Assembly (NCBI GenBank): GCA_937925635.1
Contig: CALALX010000121.1
Location: 20,680-84,679, forward strand
DNA from: an uncultured Caulobacter sp.
GTDB lineage: Bacteria > Pseudomonadota > Alphaproteobacteria > Caulobacterales > Caulobacteraceae
Direction of reading: 5' to 3'
Length of the DNA: 64,000 nt
Under the pieces are notes generated by a model. That model was given only the letters and a program-made list of their open reading frames with translations. It did no database searches and had not been told where the DNA came from. The position numbers and the translations under genes are program-made. Positions 32,167 through 40,919 of the stretch are shown in pieces; the stretch's first letter is position 1, and every line of letters starts with the position of its first letter.

Positions 32167-32210
32167 CGTCGCAGAACCCGCTACATTCGACCTCAGACAG
32201 GGAGGGTCAT

Positions 32211-33539
32211 ATGACCTCCATCCTCCGCGCGCGCCTGTTGGCGTCCGCAACTCTTGCCGCGAGCCTCGCGCTCGCCGCCCCGGCCTTCGCTCAGGACCAC
32301 GACCACCACGACATGACGCCCCCGGCTGGGGCGGTCGCCACGCCCCCGGCCGCCGAGGAGTCCATGGAGATGGACGAGCACGGCATGACCAGCCCGCTCG
32401 GCGACTACGCGATGAATCGCGACGCCAGCGGCACCAGCTGGCAACCCGACGTCGCGCCGCACGGCGGGCTGCACGCGATGAACGGCGACTGGATGCTGAT
32501 GGGTCACGCGCTCATCAACGGTGTCTGGTCGACTCAGGAGGGGCCGCGCGGCGACGAGCGCGCCTTCGCCGCCGGCATGGTCATGGCGACGGCCACCCGC
32601 GACCTCGGTCCAGGCAAGCTGCAGCTCAAGGCCATGCTCAGTCCCGATCCGCTGATGGGCGCCGAGGGCTATCCGCTGCTGCTGGCGGCGGGCGAGAGCG
32701 CCGACGGCGTCGACCCCCTGATCGACCGCCAGCACCCGCATGACCTCTTCATGGAACTGGCCGCCAGCTACAGCCTGCCGCTGGGCGAAGGACGAAGCGT
32801 CTACCTCTACGGCGGTCTGCCCGGCGAGCCCGCGTTCGGCCCGCCGGCCTTCATGCACCGGCCGGCGGCGATCGACAGCCCCGAGGCGCCGATCACCCAC
32901 CACTGGCTGGACAGCACCCACATCACCTTCGGCGTTCTGACGGCCGGCTACGTCGGCGGCGCCTGGAAGGTCGAGGCCTCGGCCTTCCGCGGCCGCGAGC
33001 CGGACGAGGAGCGCTGGGACATCGAGAGCGGCGAGCTCGATTCACGCTCGGTCCGCTTCAGCGTCAATCCGACGGAGAACTGGGCGCTGCAGGCCAGCTG
33101 GGCGGAGATTGTCAGCCCCGAGGCGCTGGAGCCCCACCACGACGAGGAGCGGGTGTCGCTGAGCGCCCTCTACGCACGACGGGTCGGCTCCGCCGGGCTG
33201 GCCTCGGCCACCTTCGCCTGGGCTCGTAAGGAAAAGAAACCGGATAACCTCGAGCTGGACGCCTGGCTCGTCGAGGCCGCCTGGCAGGTCGATGATCGCT
33301 GGACCGTCTTTACCCGCGCCGAGCAGATCGACACCGACGAGCTCTCCGGCCACGGCCACGGCCCGGTCTACACGGTGCGCAAGCTGTCGGTCGGCGCCGT
33401 TCACGACTGGCGTCTGTCGGACAGCGTCAAGCTCGGCGTGGGCGCGCTGGTCAACGGCTTCGACATCCCCTCGCCCCTGTCCGCCAGCTACGGAGACGCG
33501 GGCGGCGGCATGGCGTTCGTGCGGCTGAAGATCGGCTAG
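32211..33539 (+). CDS. Exported His/Met-rich protein, probable copper-resistance locus component
   Basis: This 442-residue protein has a signal peptide (AAPAFA at residues 21-26), then a His/Met-rich segment (QDHDHHDM, ESMEMDEHGM, MNGDWMLMGHA) and a long beta-rich region with repeated aromatic-terminated strands, ending in GMAFVRLKIG, as in an outer-membrane barrel. Similar exported proteins are found in copper and heavy-metal resistance gene clusters of alphaproteobacteria; that link is from memory and is not shown by a neighbouring metal ATPase here. GGGAGGG precedes the ATG. The stop lies in a CTAG shared with a short remnant on the other strand. Confidence 0.65.
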   Translation: MTSILRARLLASATLAASLALAAPAFAQDHDHHDMTPPAGAVATPPAAEESMEMDEHGMTSPLGDYAMNRDASGTSWQPDVAPHGGLHAMNGDWMLMGHALINGVWSTQEGPRGDERAFAAGMVMATATRDLGPGKLQLKAMLSPDPLMGAEGYPLLLAAGESADGVDPLIDRQHPHDLFMELAASYSLPLGEGRSVYLYGGLPGEPAFGPPAFMHRPAAIDSPEAPITHHWLDSTHITFGVLTAGYVGGAWKVEASAFRGREPDEERWDIESGELDSRSVRFSVNPTENWALQASWAEIVSPEALEPHHDEERVSLSALYARRVGSAGLASATFAWARKEKKPDNLELDAWLVEAAWQVDDRWTVFTRAEQIDTDELSGHGHGPVYTVRKLSVGAVHDWRLSDSVKLGVGALVNGFDIPSPLSASYGDAGGGMAFVRLKIG

Positions 33540-33610
33540 GCGCCCAGCGCCTTGGCCAGGGCGGCGGCGTCGCAGGGCTTGCGCGGCCCGGTGACGCCGT
33601 CGAGCCTCTA
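33536..33610 (-). pseudogene. Possible 3' remnant of a gene (glycosyltransferase-like end)
   Basis: On the reverse strand, 23 codons encode LDGVTGPRKPCDAAALAKAL and a terminal GA before TAG at 33536-33538; an in-frame TAG lies just upstream. The pattern resembles the DGVTG...AALAxAL end of family-4 glycosyltransferases. It may be a decayed gene end or chance; there is no start. Confidence 0.2.
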
Positions 33611-33705
33611 CGACCGGCAGGCGGCGATGGCAGGTCAGTCAGATTGGCGCAGGCCGGCTCGCGGGGCGGGGCGGTCCGGAACCGTTTCCGTCGGGGATGG
33701 AGAAT

Positions 33706-33779
33706 TGGCTGGGGAACTAGGACTCGAACCTAGAATGACGGTACCAAAAACCGCAGTGTTACCATTACACCATTCCCCA
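33706..33779 (-). tRNA. tRNA-Gln (anticodon UUG)
   Basis: The reverse strand folds as a full cloverleaf: acceptor TGGGGAA/TTCCCCA, D arm GTGT/ACAC, anticodon stem GCGGT/ACCGT with loop TTTTGGT (anticodon TTG at positions 34-36) and T arm TAGG-TTCGAGT-CCTA. The discriminator is G and the CCA end is encoded (33706-33708). The product reads CAA glutamine codons. Confidence 0.96.
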
Positions 33780-33923
33780 GCAGGAACGGCGGAGCCGGAC
33801 GAAGCGGCTCGCGAGAGGCGGGTCAGATAGCGCAGCCGACGGCGCGATGCAACGCGGTTTCAATAGTGTTTTTTCATCGCTTGCGGGGTCGCCGACTCCC
33901 CCCTATAAGGCGCGCTCCCAAGT

Positions 33924-34000
33924 CGGAGTGTAGCTCAGTCTGGTAGAGCACCGTGTTCGGGACGCGGGGGTCGCAGGTTCGAATCCTGCCACTCCGACCA
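33924..34000 (+). tRNA. tRNA-Pro (anticodon CGG)
   Basis: A complete 77-base cloverleaf: acceptor CGGAGTG/CACTCCG, D arm GCTC/GAGC, anticodon stem CCGTG/CGCGG with loop TTCGGGA (anticodon CGG) and T arm GCAGG/CCTGC around TTCGAAT. The CCA end is encoded (33998-34000). It reads CCG proline codons, which are frequent in this GC-rich genome. Confidence 0.96.
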
Positions 34001-34121
34001 TTCTTCCCCGCGATCGAAAAACCAACACGGACAACGAATTGTCGGCCAGTGTTGCCGTCAGTTCATTTGACCGCGACGCGGGCCGGTATAGCGTGTGCCG
34101 GATTTCCATCCGGGGTTCCCG

Positions 34122-35915
34122 ATGAAGCAGTTCTTTTTGACCATGGCCGGCGTGTTCGCGGGTCTGTTCGTGTTCTTCGTGGTCGTGCCGTTCATCCTGA
34201 TCATGTCGATCGTGGCGAGCGCCCAGCCGAAGGACACCACGCCCGCCGTGGCCGTGCTGCAGCTCGACCTGCGCGAAGGGCTGACCGACCAGGATCCGGA
34301 AAACCCCTTCGCCATGTTCGGCGGCTCCGGCATGTCGGTCATCTCGGTCATCGAGGCGCTTCGGCACGCCGAGACCGACGACAAGGTGAAGGCCGTGTTC
34401 GTGCGCCTGCCGGAGGGCGGCATGGCGCCGGCCGCGGCCGACGAGCTGCGTCAGGCCTTCCTGCGCTTCCGCAAGAGCGGCAAGACCATCTGGTCGCACA
34501 GCCAGGGCCTGTATCCGTCCGGCGTGGTCACCTCGACCTACATGCTGGGCGCGGCCAGCGACCAGCTGTGGATGCAGCCGGACAGCAGCTTCCAGGCCAC
34601 GGGCTTCGCGGTGGAAGACATGTTCTTCAAGAGGCTGTTCGAGAAGTACGGCGTGAAGGCCGAGTTCGAACAGCGCCGCGAGTACAAGAACGCCGTCAAT
34701 CCCTACCTGTTCGACAACTACACCCCGGCCCACAAGGAGTCGGAGCTGTCGTGGATGACCTCCATCTACCGGACGGCCGTCCTGACCGCGGCGATCGACC
34801 GCCGGAAGGAGCCGATCGCCTTCGCCCGCGTCTTCGAGGCTGGTCCCTATTCGGCCGAGGACGCGAAGGCCAAGGGGCTGATCGACGGCGTGGGTCAGGT
34901 GCGCGACACCGCCGACGCCCTGCTCAAGAAGGCCGGCAAGAAGGCCCAACTGGTCGACTTCTATGACTACATGTCGACCGTGCGCCGCGAGGCCAAGGCC
35001 GGCTCGGCCCTGGGCGGCAAGCCTGCGATCGCGGTGATCGGCGCCGAAGGGCCGATCATGACCGGCACGGGCGGCGGCGGGAATCCGTTCAGCGGCGATT
35101 CCACCGTCTGGTCCGACGACGTGGCCGACTCCTTCTACAAGGCGATCGAGGACAAGGATGTGAAGGCCATCGTCTTCCGCGTCTCCTCGCCGGGCGGGTC
35201 CGACACGGCCTCCGAGCAGATTCTGGCCGCCGTGCGCGCGGCAAAGAAGGCCGGCAAGCCGGTGGTGGTCAGCATGGGGACCTATGCGGCTTCGGGAGGC
35301 TACTGGATCTCGTCGGACGCCAGCGAGATCGTCGCCCAGCCGACGACCCTCACCGGCTCGATCGGCGTCTACGGCGGCAAGTTCGTGCTCGGCGAGGCCC
35401 TGGGCCGCTTCGGCGTCGACGTGCGTCAGACGGCGGTCGGCGGCGAGTACGCCAGCGCCTTCGGGACCGGAGAGACCTTCAATCCGACCCAGCGGGCCGC
35501 GTTCGCCGGCTGGATGGATCGGATCTACGAGGGCTTCGTGAAGCGCGTCTCCGAGGGACGTGACATCCCGGCCGACCGCGTGCGCCAGATCGCCAAGGGG
35601 CGCGTCTGGACCGGCGTCCAGGCCCGACAGCTGAAGCTGGTGGACCAGATCGGCGGCTATTACGAAGCCATCGAGCGCGCCAAGGCGCTGGCCAAGGTGA
35701 AGGGCGAGGTCCGCATCAAGCACGTCGGCGCATCCGACTCGCCGTTCGAGGCCTTCGAGAAGATGTTCGGCGTCAGCTCGACCTCGATCCGCACCGTGGC
35801 CGCCGCGGGATGGATCCTGGGCGATCCGCGCGCCGAGGCGGTGATGGATGAACTGGCGACCGCTCGGCTGCGCGAGCGGGGCGCCACGGTGCTGGCGCCG
35901 ACCCCGGTCCGCTAG
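34122..35915 (+). CDS. sppA: Signal peptide peptidase SppA, 67K type
   Basis: This 597-residue membrane serine protease degrades cleaved signal peptides. A single N-terminal membrane helix (FLTMAGVFAGLFVFFVVVPF) is followed by two S49 domains. The catalytic Lys189 in REYKNAVNPY and Ser391 in TYAASGGYWISS match the Lys/Ser dyad of the E. coli enzyme, and VSSPGGSDTASE and LTGSIGVYGGKFV are the conserved substrate-groove strands. ATG 34122 starts the membrane helix; 34095 is less likely. The gene follows the tRNA-Pro. Its stop shares CTAG with the convergent sulfotransferase gene. Confidence 0.93.
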   Translation: MKQFFLTMAGVFAGLFVFFVVVPFILIMSIVASAQPKDTTPAVAVLQLDLREGLTDQDPENPFAMFGGSGMSVISVIEALRHAETDDKVKAVFVRLPEGGMAPAAADELRQAFLRFRKSGKTIWSHSQGLYPSGVVTSTYMLGAASDQLWMQPDSSFQATGFAVEDMFFKRLFEKYGVKAEFEQRREYKNAVNPYLFDNYTPAHKESELSWMTSIYRTAVLTAAIDRRKEPIAFARVFEAGPYSAEDAKAKGLIDGVGQVRDTADALLKKAGKKAQLVDFYDYMSTVRREAKAGSALGGKPAIAVIGAEGPIMTGTGGGGNPFSGDSTVWSDDVADSFYKAIEDKDVKAIVFRVSSPGGSDTASEQILAAVRAAKKAGKPVVVSMGTYAASGGYWISSDASEIVAQPTTLTGSIGVYGGKFVLGEALGRFGVDVRQTAVGGEYASAFGTGETFNPTQRAAFAGWMDRIYEGFVKRVSEGRDIPADRVRQIAKGRVWTGVQARQLKLVDQIGGYYEAIERAKALAKVKGEVRIKHVGASDSPFEAFEKMFGVSSTSIRTVAAAGWILGDPRAEAVMDELATARLRERGATVLAPTPVR

Positions 35916-37504
35916 GCGGCGTCGTCAGGCCGTTCGATCAACCCCGCTTCGGCGAGGATGTCGGTCATCGGCTTGAGTCCCGCGCCATAGCGCCGCCAGC
36001 GGCCGACCGATCGGCCGTGAACCGGCTCTCGTACCTGGACCGCGCTGGCCGTGGCGACCGGCGCGGCGTTGTGCTGGAAGTCCAGGACGGCGTCGTCCCA
36101 GTCGAGGCCCAGCCAGCCCAGGAGGCGGCGCATCTGCCCCTCAGGGTCGGCGACGACGTCCTCGTAGGCGACCTCGGTGAACCGATCGGCCGGCAGGGTG
36201 CGCCGCCAGTTGGCGATCAGGGCGTCGAAGTCGACATAGAACCGCGCCGTGTCGGCCAGGTCATAGACCCAGTCATAGTAGGCGAAGGCGCCGGCGAAGA
36301 TCTGGCGGAACACCGACAGGCAGCTGTCGACGGGGTCGCGACGCAGGCAGATCATCCGCGCGTTCGGCAGCGCCCGGTTGATTAGCCCGGCATAGAGAAA
36401 GTTCAGCGGCGTCTTGTCGATGAAATGAACGCCGCCCGAGGTACTGGCGCGGATCGCCGAGACATAGGCCTGTCCCAGTCGGGTCATGTCGGCGCGTGCG
36501 GAGGCGGCGGTGAGCGTCTCGCCATCGATCAGCCCCTTCGTCGGCGCGCCGGCCAGGCGCCGGGTCAGCAGGGCGAAGTCCATCGGCTCGCCGGCCGAGG
36601 CGATCGCCGGATGGCTGGTTAGCATCCGCTCGACCAGGGTGGTGCCGCTGCGCGGCAGACCGAACACGAAGATCGGGTCCGGGGCGGCGTACCCCTCGCC
36701 CGGACCGCGAGCGAGGCCGACCGTCGCGGCCGCGGAAAAGACCCCCCGCCGCCAGTCGTCCAGCCCGGACACCCGACGGCGGCGTGCGCTCTTGGCCTTG
36801 ATCAGCCAGTCGAGAGCGGCGCGCGGTTCGCCCAGATCCTCCCAGCTCTTGGCCAGGGCATGACCGATCTGCAGCCGGCGCTCCGGGTCGTCGCCGACGG
36901 CGTTGAAGAGCCGCTCCAGCTCGGGGACGGCGTTCGCCTCGGCCGTCTGGGTCTGGAGCCGGACCAGGGCGGACCAGGCGCGGTCGTTGTCCGGATCCTG
37001 CGCCACGCAGGCGCGCCAGGCCCGACCGGCGGCCTCGAAATCGCCCAGGAACTGCTCGGCCCAGCCCAGATTCAGCAGAAAGCCCGCGTTGGCCGGCTCC
37101 AGAGCGACGGCGCGGCGGAAGCACTCGGCCGCGAGGTCCTGGCGGTTGCCGCGACTGAGGATCACGCCGAGCCGATCCAGTGACGACGCGTCGGCCACGC
37201 CGGCGGCCAGGGCGCGGCGCGCCGCCGCGACGGCGTCCGGCAAGCGGTTGAGGCCGTTGAGGCAAAAGGCCAGCTCGACGAGATGGGAGGAATCGCCGGG
37301 CTCGAGGATCGAGGCGCGATGGAAGAGCTGAGCCGCCTTGTCGAAGGTGCGGTGATCGCGCGCGATCCGGCCCATCAAGGCATAGGGCCAGGCGGCGGCT
37401 GGTTCGTTCCGAAGAACGGTCATGCAGACGCCGTGCGCCTCAGCGTACCGCTTCTGCTGGAAGTGCCGTTCGGCCTGATCCCGGGGAGACGCATCGTGCG
37501 ACAT
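35912..37504 (-). CDS. TPR-sulfotransferase fusion protein
   Basis: This 530-residue protein has about six TPR-like repeats in the first 250 residues (AERHFQQKRYAEAHGVCMTVL, AAECFRRAVALEPANAGFLL) and a C-terminal sulfotransferase domain. The PAPS 5'-phosphosulfate loop is FVFGLPRSGTTLVERML and the 3'-phosphate loop is MICLRRDPVDSCLSVFRQ; HFIDKTPLNFLYAGLI is also typical. It would transfer sulfate from PAPS to a protein or glycan bound through the TPR part. No signal peptide is present, so it is probably cytosolic. It lies downstream of the TonB receptor terminator on the same strand. Confidence 0.9.
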   Translation of the reverse strand: MSHDASPRDQAERHFQQKRYAEAHGVCMTVLRNEPAAAWPYALMGRIARDHRTFDKAAQLFHRASILEPGDSSHLVELAFCLNGLNRLPDAVAAARRALAAGVADASSLDRLGVILSRGNRQDLAAECFRRAVALEPANAGFLLNLGWAEQFLGDFEAAGRAWRACVAQDPDNDRAWSALVRLQTQTAEANAVPELERLFNAVGDDPERRLQIGHALAKSWEDLGEPRAALDWLIKAKSARRRRVSGLDDWRRGVFSAAATVGLARGPGEGYAAPDPIFVFGLPRSGTTLVERMLTSHPAIASAGEPMDFALLTRRLAGAPTKGLIDGETLTAASARADMTRLGQAYVSAIRASTSGGVHFIDKTPLNFLYAGLINRALPNARMICLRRDPVDSCLSVFRQIFAGAFAYYDWVYDLADTARFYVDFDALIANWRRTLPADRFTEVAYEDVVADPEGQMRRLLGWLGLDWDDAVLDFQHNAAPVATASAVQVREPVHGRSVGRWRRYGAGLKPMTDILAEAGLIERPDDAA

Positions 37505-37531
37505 GCGCTCGGGCGTAACGCGCGGCCGCGC

Positions 37532-37567
37532 AAAAGAAAAGGGCGGCGGGATCGCTCCCGCCGCCCC
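37532..37567 (-). terminator. Rho-independent terminator of TonB receptor 1
   Basis: On the reverse strand, a GGGCGGCGGGA stem with a four-base GCGA loop and TCCCGCCGCCC is followed by TTTTCTTTTG. It begins about 23 bases past the receptor stop at 37590. A near copy ends the second receptor gene. Confidence 0.88.
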
Positions 37568-37589
37568 ATTCCCGGATTGAGCTAGGCTC

Positions 37590-40562
37590 TTACCACTTGC
37601 GCGAGACGTTCACGAACCAGCTGCGGCCGATCAGGTCGTACTGGTTGAGCGCCGCGGTGCCGATCCGGAACTGGCCGGCCGACTGCGACGGAGCCGCTTC
37701 GTCGAACACGTTGTTCACGCCGGCCACGACGGTCCAGTCGTCCATCCGCTTGCGGACGGAGAGGTCGTGATAGGCGGTGAACTCGGTGTACTGCTTGTAG
37801 TAGACGAACTGGCCGTAACGGGTGCTCGAGAACACGTCGCCGCCGTACGTCTCGGTGTCCGAGCCCTTGCCGATCAGGTCGGTCGACCAGTTGATCGTCC
37901 AGTCGCCGCGATCGAAGCGGGCGTTCAGCTGACCGGTGAAGTCCGGACCGTCGTAAGTGTTGGTGGTGCCGTTGAAGTCGTCGACACCCGTGCCGGCCTG
38001 AAGTTCGGTCACGTCATGCAGCTGCCAGGTGAACTGACCGTCCAGGGTGAGGCGACCGAAGTCAAACTCATGCTGGTAGCGGTAGGTCAGGTCGATGCCG
38101 CGGTTAATCTGCGAGGCGATGTTGGTGTAGTTGTCATGAACTTCGGTGATGCCGAAGTTGATGCCCGCGTCGCCACGCGTGAACTGCGTGCAGAAGAAGT
38201 TGGTCGGGTAGGAGGTGCGCGAGTAGCACTGCTCCAGGATGTTCGCCGAGCCGAAGCGGGTGACTTCGTCGTTCACTTCGATGTCGAAGTAGTCAACGGC
38301 CACGCTCAGGTCGATGAAGCTGGGGGTCCAGATCACGCCCAGGGTGTAGGCCTTCGACTCTTCAGCCTTCAGGCCCGTGCCGCCGCCTTGGTAGATCAGC
38401 GCCGAACCGTTGGTGCCGCCCGTGAAGCCCATCGGAACTTCCATGGCGCAGTTGGCCTGGAGGATCGGATCGGTGCTGTTTTCCCAACGGATGCAGGGGT
38501 CGATGTTGGTTTGGCTAAGGAAGCCGGTCTGGTCGCCCAGGTTCTGTTCGTACAGCGACGGCGCGCGGAACGAGGTGCCGTAGGTCGCGCGGAGGCGGAG
38601 CGCCGGAACGATCTGCCAGTTCGCACCGATCTTGTAGGTGCTGTTCGAGCCGTAGCTGTCGTAGTCGGTGTAGCGGCCCGACAGCGACAGATCGAGGCTT
38701 TCGATGCCCGGCATGCCCTTGGCGACCGGGATCGCCAGTTCGCCGAAGACTTCCTTGACGGTGTCGTCGCCGACGGTCTCACGCGAGGAGGTCAGGCCCC
38801 AGATGTTGTAGTTGCGCGAGGTTTCGCCCGGCTGGTCGTTGATCTCTTCCTGGCGCCATTGGAAGCCGAGGGCGACGCCCAGCGGACCGGCAGGCAGTTC
38901 GAACAGGTCGCCGGAGATGCTGCCTTCGATCAGGTTCTGATCGTAGGTCGTCGTGCCGGTTTCCTTGGCGAACAGGAAGGCGCGTTCGGCGGCCGTGAAG
39001 TCGCCGCTGATGACGCGCGAGCTGTACCAGGGGATGCCGCCGGCCGGGAGGGTCGAGCAGTCGCCGCCAGGCAGACCATCGGAGATCGTGATCGCGGCGT
39101 TGTTGCAGGCCACGTTGAAGGCGGTCGCCGCGACGACGCGGTCATTATAGACGATGTCGCCGGTGTATTCGCCGTCCGAGCGCGAGAACTGGTAGTACAG
39201 GTCCCAGTCCCAATCGGACAGGAAGCCGGCGCCGAAGGTGCCGCGCAGACCGATCACGCCACGGAGGTAATCGACGTCCTGCGTGAAGGTGTACGGGATG
39301 GCGATGATCGGCCGCATGTAGCCAAAGCCGGTCAGACCCGTCATCGCGAAGATCGCGTTGTTGGGGTTGTCGTCCTTGACGGCCGGGAACAGCTGGCGAA
39401 CGCTGACCTGTTCGGAGTCGCGGTTGTTGAACAGGAACTCGGCGTACAGTTCGGTCGACGGCGTGATGTCGAAGCCGAAGTTGCCCGACACGGTCGTGCG
39501 CTTCACCGGGCTGATGACAGTGCGCTTGTCCGAGTAGGGGCTGTCGTAGTTGGAGTACGGGAACGATTCCGGGAAGCCGACGCGGGCCGCGCGGATCAGG
39601 TCCGGCGCCAGCGCCCCGAAGGCGCCGGCCGACGGCTGCGTGCCGGCCGTGGTCGGGTAGGTGATGCCCGCCTCACGGTACTGGAAGAAGCCGCCGAAGA
39701 ACTGCGGGTAGTCGAACACGTTGTTGATGACGTTGTAGCACTTGTAGTTGCCGTCGAGGCCCAGGTAGTCGACCCGGGCGCCGGTGGTGGCGCTGTACAG
39801 GTAGTCTTCCGAGCACTGCAGCTCGTCGCGGTCGCCGCGGGTCAGAGCCTTCTGTTCGGAATAGTCGACGGCGACGTTGAAGTAGCCGCGGTCGAAGGTG
39901 GTGCCCCACACGCCGTTGACGCGGAAGAACTCGCCGCCCGGCTCTTCGCCCGTGCGGTAGAAGGCGCTGACTTCACCGCCGTCCAGGTTCGACTTGGTGA
40001 TGATGTTCACGACGCCGGCGACGGCGTCGGAGCCGTAGATCGAGGAGGCGCCGTCCTTCAGGATTTCGACGCGTTCGATCTGCGATTGCGGGATGACGTT
40101 CAGGTCGACCGGGCCGACCGTGCCGCGCACGCCCGCCGGACCGACGCGACGGCCGTTCAGCAGGACGAGGGTGCGGTTGGCGCCGAGGCCGCGCAGCGAG
40201 ATCGTGTTCACGCCCGGGCCGCCGTCGACGACGAAGCCGGTCAGCATGTTGTTCACCTGGAACGAACCGCTGGCGAGCGTGGACTGCTGGAGGATCTCGG
40301 TCGTGTCGACGAGACCTTCGAGGGTCGAGGACTCGGCCGTGATGACCTGGATCGGCGCCGGGCTGGTGAATTCGGTGCGCTTGATGCGCGAGCCGGTCAC
40401 CACCAGCGCTTCAACTTCGGTGTCGTCCTCTTCGTCGTCCGACGACGTCGTGGCGGGCGCCGGCGCGGTTTGCGCCCACGAGACGGCGGGCGTCGCGACG
40501 GCGAGCGCGGCGGCGAAGCCGGCGATCACGGTCGTGCCCAGCAGTAACTTGCGATCAAGCAT
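37590..40562 (-). CDS. TonB-dependent outer membrane receptor 1
   Basis: This 990-residue receptor takes up a large or scarce substrate through the outer membrane with TonB energy. A signal peptide (ATPAVSWAQ, near residue 31) is followed by an acidic linker and the TonB-box-like VEALVVTGSRIKRTEF. The plug domain shows VNTISLRGLGANRTLVLLNGRR and VEILKDGASSIYGSDAVAGVVNIITK, then a 22-strand barrel ends in SWFVNVSRKW with the terminal aromatic. The EEDDTEVEALVVTGSRI start is typical of the large Caulobacterales/Sphingomonadales receptor families for plant polymers or peptides. Divergent from an S9 peptidase, so peptide uptake is plausible. Confidence 0.93.
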   Translation of the reverse strand: MLDRKLLLGTTVIAGFAAALAVATPAVSWAQTAPAPATTSSDDEEDDTEVEALVVTGSRIKRTEFTSPAPIQVITAESSTLEGLVDTTEILQQSTLASGSFQVNNMLTGFVVDGGPGVNTISLRGLGANRTLVLLNGRRVGPAGVRGTVGPVDLNVIPQSQIERVEILKDGASSIYGSDAVAGVVNIITKSNLDGGEVSAFYRTGEEPGGEFFRVNGVWGTTFDRGYFNVAVDYSEQKALTRGDRDELQCSEDYLYSATTGARVDYLGLDGNYKCYNVINNVFDYPQFFGGFFQYREAGITYPTTAGTQPSAGAFGALAPDLIRAARVGFPESFPYSNYDSPYSDKRTVISPVKRTTVSGNFGFDITPSTELYAEFLFNNRDSEQVSVRQLFPAVKDDNPNNAIFAMTGLTGFGYMRPIIAIPYTFTQDVDYLRGVIGLRGTFGAGFLSDWDWDLYYQFSRSDGEYTGDIVYNDRVVAATAFNVACNNAAITISDGLPGGDCSTLPAGGIPWYSSRVISGDFTAAERAFLFAKETGTTTYDQNLIEGSISGDLFELPAGPLGVALGFQWRQEEINDQPGETSRNYNIWGLTSSRETVGDDTVKEVFGELAIPVAKGMPGIESLDLSLSGRYTDYDSYGSNSTYKIGANWQIVPALRLRATYGTSFRAPSLYEQNLGDQTGFLSQTNIDPCIRWENSTDPILQANCAMEVPMGFTGGTNGSALIYQGGGTGLKAEESKAYTLGVIWTPSFIDLSVAVDYFDIEVNDEVTRFGSANILEQCYSRTSYPTNFFCTQFTRGDAGINFGITEVHDNYTNIASQINRGIDLTYRYQHEFDFGRLTLDGQFTWQLHDVTELQAGTGVDDFNGTTNTYDGPDFTGQLNARFDRGDWTINWSTDLIGKGSDTETYGGDVFSSTRYGQFVYYKQYTEFTAYHDLSVRKRMDDWTVVAGVNNVFDEAAPSQSAGQFRIGTAALNQYDLIGRSWFVNVSRKW

Positions 40563-40919
40563 TCTTATAGGTCCCCAGTAACCCGATGATCCTGCGGCCC
40601 ATAAGCGAGCCGCTCACGGGACGCAGTCCCGCGCGGTAGGGCGAACCTAACAGCTTCACGACAAGCGACAACATCGATGACGGTTTTTCAGCGCCTCGCC
40701 GTGGATGCGTTACAATCTCGCCACAGTTTCAAGCCTCGCGGGCAAAGTCCGCCCCAATTCCCCTCTTGCGGGCGACGAACAGGATTCGCTTGGCGAACCG
40801 GGATCAGCAGTTAGATTGACCGCCGACCGCCGATTGTCGGCGGCGCCCTGCCCCCGGACGCCTCTCACGAGGCGATTGATTCCCGCGAGGGCGGAGCGAA
40901 AACCACGCATGAGGCCACC
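40563..40919. other. 357-bp divergent intergenic region between receptor 1 and the S9 peptidase
   Basis: No gene is seen. The region should hold both promoters. The only structure I find is a small inverted repeat, cgggac (40617-40622) and gtcccg (40626-40631), 55-70 bases upstream of the receptor start. Sequence near 40640-40690 is the most AT-rich part. Confidence 0.4.

Noticed and set aside
37767..40547. A 926-residue open frame antisense to TonB receptor 1
   Set aside because: It is a high-GC shadow of the receptor codons: no domain, no ribosome-binding site and a composition dominated by Val, Arg, Gly and Ala.
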